36,624 bases of DNA. It comes from Mollicutes bacterium (GTDB taxonomy: Bacteria > Bacillota_I > Bacilli_A > Izemoplasmatales > Izemoplasmataceae). Made by a program: the position numbers and the translations under genes. Within the stretch, counting starts at the first letter, position 1, and each line of letters opens with the position of its first letter. The notes beneath the pieces are model-generated. The model searched no databases, had not been told where the DNA came from, and saw nothing but the letters and a program-made list of their open reading frames with translations. Shown here one piece after another: positions 32,192 to 36,624 of the stretch. The stretch spans positions 1 to 36,624 of the forward strand of contig PWFC01000081.1 of the NCBI GenBank assembly GCA_003554025.1. Direction: 5' to 3'.

Positions 32192-32512
32192 ATGAAAACA
32201 TTGTTGTATGCAATCGGAGGATTTTTGGCGGCCTTGTTGCTCGTGTCTTTGGGGCTCTTTGCCTGGAACGGCTTTAGCGCATCAAGCGTGCGCGGCTGGA
32301 TGCACGGCGGATTGTGGCCGCTGCATATGTTCGGAATGGGGCTTTTTTGGGTGCTTGTGATTGCCGGAGTCGTGTATTTGATCAAAGACAACGTCGCAAT
32401 CAACCAAATTTCATCGCCGAAAAGAACCCTTGATGAGCGTCTCGCCAGAGGCGAGATCGATAAGGAGACCTATAACGATTTGCGCAGGACACTGGAGGAT
32501 AACCGGCAATGA
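32192..32512 (+). CDS. SHOCT-domain small membrane protein
   Basis: The 106-residue protein has two hydrophobic segments (about 4-24 and 48-68) and a C-terminal SHOCT motif (about 76-104: LDERLARGEIDKETYNDLRRTLEDN). SHOCT tails are common short oligomerisation modules in Bacillota. GGAGGTGG precedes the ATG. It overlaps the next gene by four bases. Similar small SHOCT membrane proteins often sit in copper-resistance clusters of Gram-positive bacteria, but their function is unknown. It lies directly under the predicted copper operator. Confidence 0.85.
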   Translation: MKTLLYAIGGFLAALLLVSLGLFAWNGFSASSVRGWMHGGLWPLHMFGMGLFWVLVIAGVVYLIKDNVAINQISSPKRTLDERLARGEIDKETYNDLRRTLEDNRQ

Positions 32513-33048
32513 AAACAAAAATCATTGTCGGCGCTTTCGCCATAGCGATCGCGTTTTCGATGTTTTTGGCCATGTCCTCATCGGAATCGACCTTGAAGCG
32601 TTACGGCCTAGAAGGGTTGAGCGCAAACGAGATGGTCGAAAAGCTTGAAGCGATGTCCGTCAACCCGGCCGATTTGATGGCTTCAATCGATGGCGAATCT
32701 TTGCGCCTTGACAGCGAGGATGGCGTCCATGAATACGAAGTCGAGGGCGATGTGTTTTATTTGTCGTTTGCGCCCTATATTGAAAACACGCACCCCTGCG
32801 CCATTCACAATTTGAGCACATGCCAAGCGGAACTAACCGAAGAGACGTTTGATGTCGTTGTTGAAAACGACGACGAGGTATTCTTCCAAGGCGAAGCGAC
32901 GACCCACAAAAACGGCTTTAAGGGCATTTGGCTGCCTCGCGATGTCGAAGCGACCATTACCGTTTATTATGACGGCTTGAGCGCCGAAGAATCGATTGAG
33001 ACCTATGCGGATTCCCCTACTTGCCTCACAACCCTCAAACTTGAATGA
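32509..33048 (+). CDS. CueP-like copper-binding protein
   Basis: A 179-residue exported protein with an N-terminal hydrophobic anchor (about residues 4-22). The mature part matches the CueP family: FYLSFAPY, then THPCAIHNLSTCQ, then GFKGIWLPRDVE and a C-terminal SPTCLTTLKL. Three cysteines, Cys97, Cys105 and Cys172, correspond to the copper-binding cysteines described for Salmonella CueP, and His95 and His100 lie next to them. CueP binds copper in the periplasm of enterics; here it would act outside the single membrane. It starts inside the SHOCT gene end (ATGA overlap) and has a terminator after it. Confidence 0.88.
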   Translation: MKTKIIVGAFAIAIAFSMFLAMSSSESTLKRYGLEGLSANEMVEKLEAMSVNPADLMASIDGESLRLDSEDGVHEYEVEGDVFYLSFAPYIENTHPCAIHNLSTCQAELTEETFDVVVENDDEVFFQGEATTHKNGFKGIWLPRDVEATITVYYDGLSAEESIETYADSPTCLTTLKLE

Positions 33049-33072
33049 AAGCCGGCCTCGCCGGCTTTTTTT
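33048..33072 (+). terminator. Intrinsic terminator of the SHOCT-CueP unit
   Basis: AAAGCCGGC (33048-33056) pairs with GCCGGCTTT (33060-33068) around loop CTC, followed by a T run. Confidence 0.94.
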
Positions 33073-33112
33073 AGAAATTTTCCGCGTCACTTTATAAACC
33101 CGTTTACATTGT

Positions 33113-33141
33113 TTGACTTTGCAAGGGTTTCTTATTACACT
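33113..33141 (+). promoter_or_regulatory. Predicted promoter of the iron-uptake operon
   Basis: TTGACT (33113-33118) is 17 bases upstream of TACACT (33136-33141), five and four matches to consensus. I see no convincing Fur or DtxR box around it. Confidence 0.6.
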
Positions 33142-33166
33142 CGTAAAGTGAAAGGTGATAAATATA

Positions 33167-34222
33167 ATGATTACAAATAACAATTTCGTTCGCAAATCGC
33201 TATTGTTTGCGGCGATTTCGGTCGGAATGTTTTCACTGTTTGGGTGCACGCTTGGCGTAGGCACAAACGGTGAAAGCATTACGGTGTATTCCGAACGCCA
33301 CTACGATACCGATCAAATCCTGTTTGACAATTTTGAAGACGAAACCGGCATCCGAATCGACGTGGTCGACGGCGACGCCGATTTCTTGATCAACCGCATG
33401 CAAAACGAAGGCGAGGGCACGCCCGCCGACGTTTTGATCATCGCCGATGCGGGGAGGTTGCACCGCGCGCAGGAGGCCGGGGTGTTGAGGCCGAGCGAGT
33501 CGCAGGTTCTCAATGAGAACATTCCCGCGCGCTATCGAGAAGCAGAGGGCCATTGGTACGGCCTCACGATGCGGGCGCGCGTGCTGGTCTTCGACCCCGA
33601 AAGGGTCGATCGAAGCGAACTTTCTACGTATGAAGCGTTGACGGATGAAGAGTGGGAAGGCCGGATTGTCACGCGGACTAGCGCGAACATCTACAACCAG
33701 TCTTTGATGGCTTCTTTCATCGAAATCGTGGGGGAGGAAGAAGCCTTGGCGCTTGCTGAGGGGCTTGCGGCGAATTTTGCGCGCAAACCTAGCGGCAACG
33801 ACCGCGATCAGGCGAAATACGTAGCGGCCGGGGGCGCCGACGTTGCGATTATGAACACGTATTACATGGGACGGATGCTTCATTCTTCCGATCCCTATGA
33901 ACGAGAAGTGGGAGAAAGTTTGGAAGTGTTCTTCCCGAACCAAGAGACGACGGGGACGCACGTGAACGTTAGCGGCGCCGGCGTCGCGAAACATTCCGAC
34001 AACCCCGAGGACGCTTTGCGTTTCATAGAGTTTCTAAGTGGTGAAGAATCGCAAGCGTCTTTTGCGAACGCGAACTTCGAATATCCGCTCAACCGCAATG
34101 TCGACAAACATGAACTTCTCGAATCGTGGGGAGACTTCAAGCCGCAGGAGATTCGTTTGGACGTTTTGGGAAAACATAGCGTCAGGGCCGCGGAGTTGTT
34201 GGACGAAGCCGGCTGGGAGTGA
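33167..34222 (+). CDS. Ferric iron ABC transporter, substrate-binding lipoprotein
   Basis: A 351-residue FbpA/FutA-type binding protein. The signal peptide ends in SLFGC, so Cys27 anchors it to the membrane. The mature N-terminus has the family motif VYSERHYDTD (His45 and Tyr46 as likely iron ligands), and Tyr232-Tyr233 in MNTYYMGRM match the iron-binding tyrosines. AAGGTGA lies nine bases before the ATG at 33167; an earlier in-frame GTG at 33155 is part of that site. It is followed by its permease and ATPase genes. It binds Fe(III) outside the cell and delivers it to the permease. Confidence 0.92.
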   Translation: MITNNNFVRKSLLFAAISVGMFSLFGCTLGVGTNGESITVYSERHYDTDQILFDNFEDETGIRIDVVDGDADFLINRMQNEGEGTPADVLIIADAGRLHRAQEAGVLRPSESQVLNENIPARYREAEGHWYGLTMRARVLVFDPERVDRSELSTYEALTDEEWEGRIVTRTSANIYNQSLMASFIEIVGEEEALALAEGLAANFARKPSGNDRDQAKYVAAGGADVAIMNTYYMGRMLHSSDPYEREVGESLEVFFPNQETTGTHVNVSGAGVAKHSDNPEDALRFIEFLSGEESQASFANANFEYPLNRNVDKHELLESWGDFKPQEIRLDVLGKHSVRAAELLDEAGWE

Positions 34223-34226
34223 TTGT

Positions 34227-35864
34227 ATGCACAAGATGAAGCGTCTTTGCCGACAATGGGACATATTCGGAGTCGGAAGCGCCGTGGCGCTTCTTTTTGT
34301 GTTGGCGCCGCTTGCGACCATCGCCCTTTATTTGTTTTCGCCGCCTAGCGACGCTTGGGCGCATGTCCGAGAACACCTCTTAAGAAGAAGCGTTGTGAAC
34401 ACCGCCCTATTGATTTTTTCTGTGGCGGCGCTTTCCGGAGTCATCGGGCTTTTGGGGGCGTACGCGACAAGCCGCTATGAGTTTTTCGGACGCAAAAAAC
34501 TTTCGTGGATGTTGATTTTGCCGCTTGGGGTTCCTTCCTACATCGTCGCCTATATGTATGCGGACATGTTTTCGCACACGGGGAGCGCGACGAGGTTTTT
34601 GCGCCGTTTTGGAATCGAACATTCCCTTGAGGTGATGAGCCTTCCCGGCGCGACGTTCGTTTTTGTGATTACGTTGTTTCCGTATGTGTACTTGCTTGTG
34701 CAAAGTGCGCTCAAGCGCCAGTCGGCGAGTTTTCTCGAAAGCGCGAAGCTGCTTGGTGCGTCGCCCGTCCGCCGGTTTTTCACGGTCGTTTTGCCGTTGC
34801 TTCGACCCGCGCTTGTGGCGGGGACGCTTCTGGTTGTTTTAGAGACCTTGAGCGATTACGGCGTTGTCAGTTATTTCAATGTTCGAGTGCTTTCTTTGTC
34901 CATCTTCGACGCTTGGTTTCGCTTGGGCGATGTCGACGCGGCGGTGAGAATCAGCGCCGTCATGCTTTTGTTGGTGTTTGCGGTGATTTTTGTTGAACGG
35001 TTTTTGCGTGGTAGGCGGCGTTATGGCTTCAACGCTTCTCCGCGCCCGATTCCGAGGGTGAAACCTTCGAAGGCGAAACGGATCGCGATTTCGCTTTCGC
35101 TTTGGCTCTTTTTCGGCATCGCCTTTTTGGTGCCCCTTGGGCAGTTGCTTTATTATGCGTATTTGAGTTACGACGGCGCGCTTGGGATGAATACGCTATA
35201 TTTGGTGGTCAACACGCTTTCGCTTGCCCTTGCCTCGACCTTGCTTACGGTGTTGGTGGCGCTTATCCTTGCGAACTTCGCCAGGGGACGCAGCGGAAAC
35301 GCCAAGCGGGCGTTTTTGAAACTGAGCACTCTTGGATACGCGGTGCCGGGCGCGGTCCTTGCAATCGCCGTCATGCTTGTCTCGCTCCGGTTGGACGGTT
35401 GGCTGCATCCTCTTTACCGTTTTGCCTCCTCAGAATCCGGACGGTTGATTCTGACGGGGTCGCTTTTGATGCTTGGGTTCGCCTTTTTGGTGAGGTTCAT
35501 GGCGATCGCTTTCAACGCGATTGAAGCCTCTTACGACAAAGTCGGCGATTCTTATACCGAAGCGTCCCGGACACTCGGCGTATCAAAGCTTAAAACGCTT
35601 GTGAAAGTCGACCTTCCTTTGATCCGTTTTGGCTTGATCAGCGCGTTTATCATCGTTTTTATCGACATATTGAAGGAATTGCCCATCACGCTTATTCTTA
35701 GCCCTAGCAACTATGAAACCCTCGCTTCTCAGGTGCATCGTTACGCCCGCGAGGAGATGCTGCAAGAATCGAGCGTGCCCTCTTTGATCATCATCGCCAT
35801 TTCCTCTGTGATGATCTACTTCCTCACCCACATGAAGAAAGAAGGTGTGCCCAATGTACGTTGA
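34227..35864 (+). CDS. Ferric iron ABC transporter, fused two-domain permease
   Basis: A 545-residue FbpB-type permease with about twelve membrane helices, two permease domains fused. Each has its cytoplasmic EAA-type loop that contacts the ATPase: ESAKLLGASPVRRFFTVVLP in the first half and TEASRTLGVSKLKTLVKVDLP in the second. I chose the ATG at 34227, four bases after GGGAGTGA; the frame is open much further upstream only as a shadow of the binding-protein gene. It overlaps the ATPase gene by 11 bases. It moves Fe(III) through the membrane. Confidence 0.93.
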   Translation: MHKMKRLCRQWDIFGVGSAVALLFVLAPLATIALYLFSPPSDAWAHVREHLLRRSVVNTALLIFSVAALSGVIGLLGAYATSRYEFFGRKKLSWMLILPLGVPSYIVAYMYADMFSHTGSATRFLRRFGIEHSLEVMSLPGATFVFVITLFPYVYLLVQSALKRQSASFLESAKLLGASPVRRFFTVVLPLLRPALVAGTLLVVLETLSDYGVVSYFNVRVLSLSIFDAWFRLGDVDAAVRISAVMLLLVFAVIFVERFLRGRRRYGFNASPRPIPRVKPSKAKRIAISLSLWLFFGIAFLVPLGQLLYYAYLSYDGALGMNTLYLVVNTLSLALASTLLTVLVALILANFARGRSGNAKRAFLKLSTLGYAVPGAVLAIAVMLVSLRLDGWLHPLYRFASSESGRLILTGSLLMLGFAFLVRFMAIAFNAIEASYDKVGDSYTEASRTLGVSKLKTLVKVDLPLIRFGLISAFIIVFIDILKELPITLILSPSNYETLASQVHRYAREEMLQESSVPSLIIIAISSVMIYFLTHMKKEGVPNVR

Positions 35865-36525
35865 AGTAGAAGGCTTGTCGTTTGCCTATACAAGGGAAGA
35901 ACCTGTGCTCAAAGATGTTTCCTTTTCGATGGAAAAAGGAGAGGTTCTCGCGGTGTTAGGGCCGAGTGGTAGCGGCAAGAGCACGCTTTTGCGTTTGCTT
36001 TCCGGCCTTGATATGCCCAATGAGGGCACCATAAAAGTGAACGGGGCCGTGTTCGCCTCAAAAAACCGCTATGTCCCCGCGGAAAAGCGGAAAATCGGCA
36101 TGGTTTTTCAGGATTACGCGCTTTTTCCGCACATGGACCTTCAAAAAAACATCGCCTACGGCCTCAAGCATCTTAGAAAAGACGAACGGGAAGACCGCGT
36201 TGAAGAGATGCTTTCGCTGATCGACATGGAAAACAAGAAACGTTCGTTCCTGCACGAACTTTCAGGCGGCCAGCAACAAAGGGCGGCGCTCGCGCGTGCG
36301 CTTGCGCCGAACCCGAAACTGATGCTTCTTGATGAGCCTTTCAGCAATCTCGACGCCGATTTGAAAGGACGCATCCGAGACGAGTTGCGTTCAATCATCA
36401 AAAAGACGTCGATGACGAGCATTGTTGTCACCCACGATATCGACGACGCTTGCGCCATCGCCGACCGCATCGTCGTGATGGAAGAGGGTAGGGTTTCCTA
36501 TAAGGCGCCCTCGTGTGGGAAATGA
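35854..36525 (+). CDS. Ferric iron ABC transporter, ATP-binding protein
   Basis: The 223-residue ATPase has Walker A GPSGSGKST (36-44), the Q-loop Gln86 (VFQDYALFPH), signature LSGGQ (136-140), Walker B LMLLDEP (157-162) and switch His194 (VVTHD). Many FbpC proteins are about 350 residues with a C-terminal regulatory domain; this one ends soon after the ATPase core. GAAGGTG precedes the ATG. With the two upstream genes it forms a complete importer. No terminator is visible after it. Confidence 0.93.
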   Translation: MYVEVEGLSFAYTREEPVLKDVSFSMEKGEVLAVLGPSGSGKSTLLRLLSGLDMPNEGTIKVNGAVFASKNRYVPAEKRKIGMVFQDYALFPHMDLQKNIAYGLKHLRKDEREDRVEEMLSLIDMENKKRSFLHELSGGQQQRAALARALAPNPKLMLLDEPFSNLDADLKGRIRDELRSIIKKTSMTSIVVTHDIDDACAIADRIVVMEEGRVSYKAPSCGK

Positions 36526-36582
36526 AAGTTTTGACAAGGGAAAAAGCGCTAAATTAAAAGGTTTTCACCCAAGCCAATTTTA

Positions 36583-36611
36583 TTGACAACATCCAAGAAG
36601 GGTCGTATAAT
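36583..36611 (+). promoter_or_regulatory. Consensus promoter for a gene beyond the window
   Basis: TTGACA (36583-36588) and TATAAT (36606-36611) are separated by 17 bases, a perfect housekeeping promoter. The first transcribed bases are at the window edge. Confidence 0.85.
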
Positions 36612-36624
36612 GAAAGTGTAACCT

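Overview
The window looks like chromosomal DNA from a Gram-positive-type bacterium of the Bacillota or a free-living mollicute-related lineage. The signs are several lipobox lipoproteins, strong AGGAGG-type ribosome sites, Bacillus-like gene neighbourhoods (ispH-cshB-nfo and infC-rpmI-rplT with an L20-type leader), and TGA used as an ordinary stop. The family-level placement is inference. A repeat of the form GEDGREVEL...EWRY and single InlB-type repeats in lipoproteins recall Acholeplasma/Izemoplasma-like genomes, but I cannot test that here. Base composition is near balanced by eye. Codon use is biased enough that many long antisense open frames exist; I treat them as shadows.

Layout. 1-3735: three secreted lipoproteins, namely an RsgI-like autoproteolysis-type domain protein, an HtrA-type protease fused to Ig-like and InlB-type domains, and a small InlB-repeat lipoprotein behind a consensus promoter. 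3747-6909: ispH on the minus strand, diverging from cshB-nfo. 6943-12837: a probable operon of queG, trmL, a DUF402 nucleotide phosphatase, an M29 aminopeptidase, a GNAT acetyltransferase, a DUF697-like membrane protein and a second M29 aminopeptidase. 12879-13901: an M42 aminopeptidase on the minus strand. 13988-18449: nadD-nadE-mnmA-patatin. 18499-21302: an uncharacterised four-gene cassette of a secreted protein, a membrane-anchored extracytoplasmic protein, an ABC ATPase and a permease. 21311-25988: glmS, glmM and glmU, the complete route from fructose-6-phosphate to UDP-GlcNAc. 25998-27583: infC-rpmI-rplT. 27572-33072: a copper island. 33113-36525: a ferric-iron ABC importer (fbpABC type). 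The window ends on a consensus promoter for a gene beyond it.

The most system-like region is the copper island. A two-component system (30258-32148) sits between a leftward operon (His-rich exported protein, CopZ-like chaperone, CopB-type ATPase) and a rightward pair (SHOCT membrane protein, CueP-like protein). Both outward promoters carry nearly the same 19-bp direct-repeat box at the same distance from a TGN-type -10. This strongly suggests one response-regulator regulon.

Other items to note: infC appears to start at ATC; L20 carries a long lysine-rich tail ending in a Rho_N/SAP-like module; and the leaders of glmS and queG contain structured elements that match no riboswitch class I recognise.
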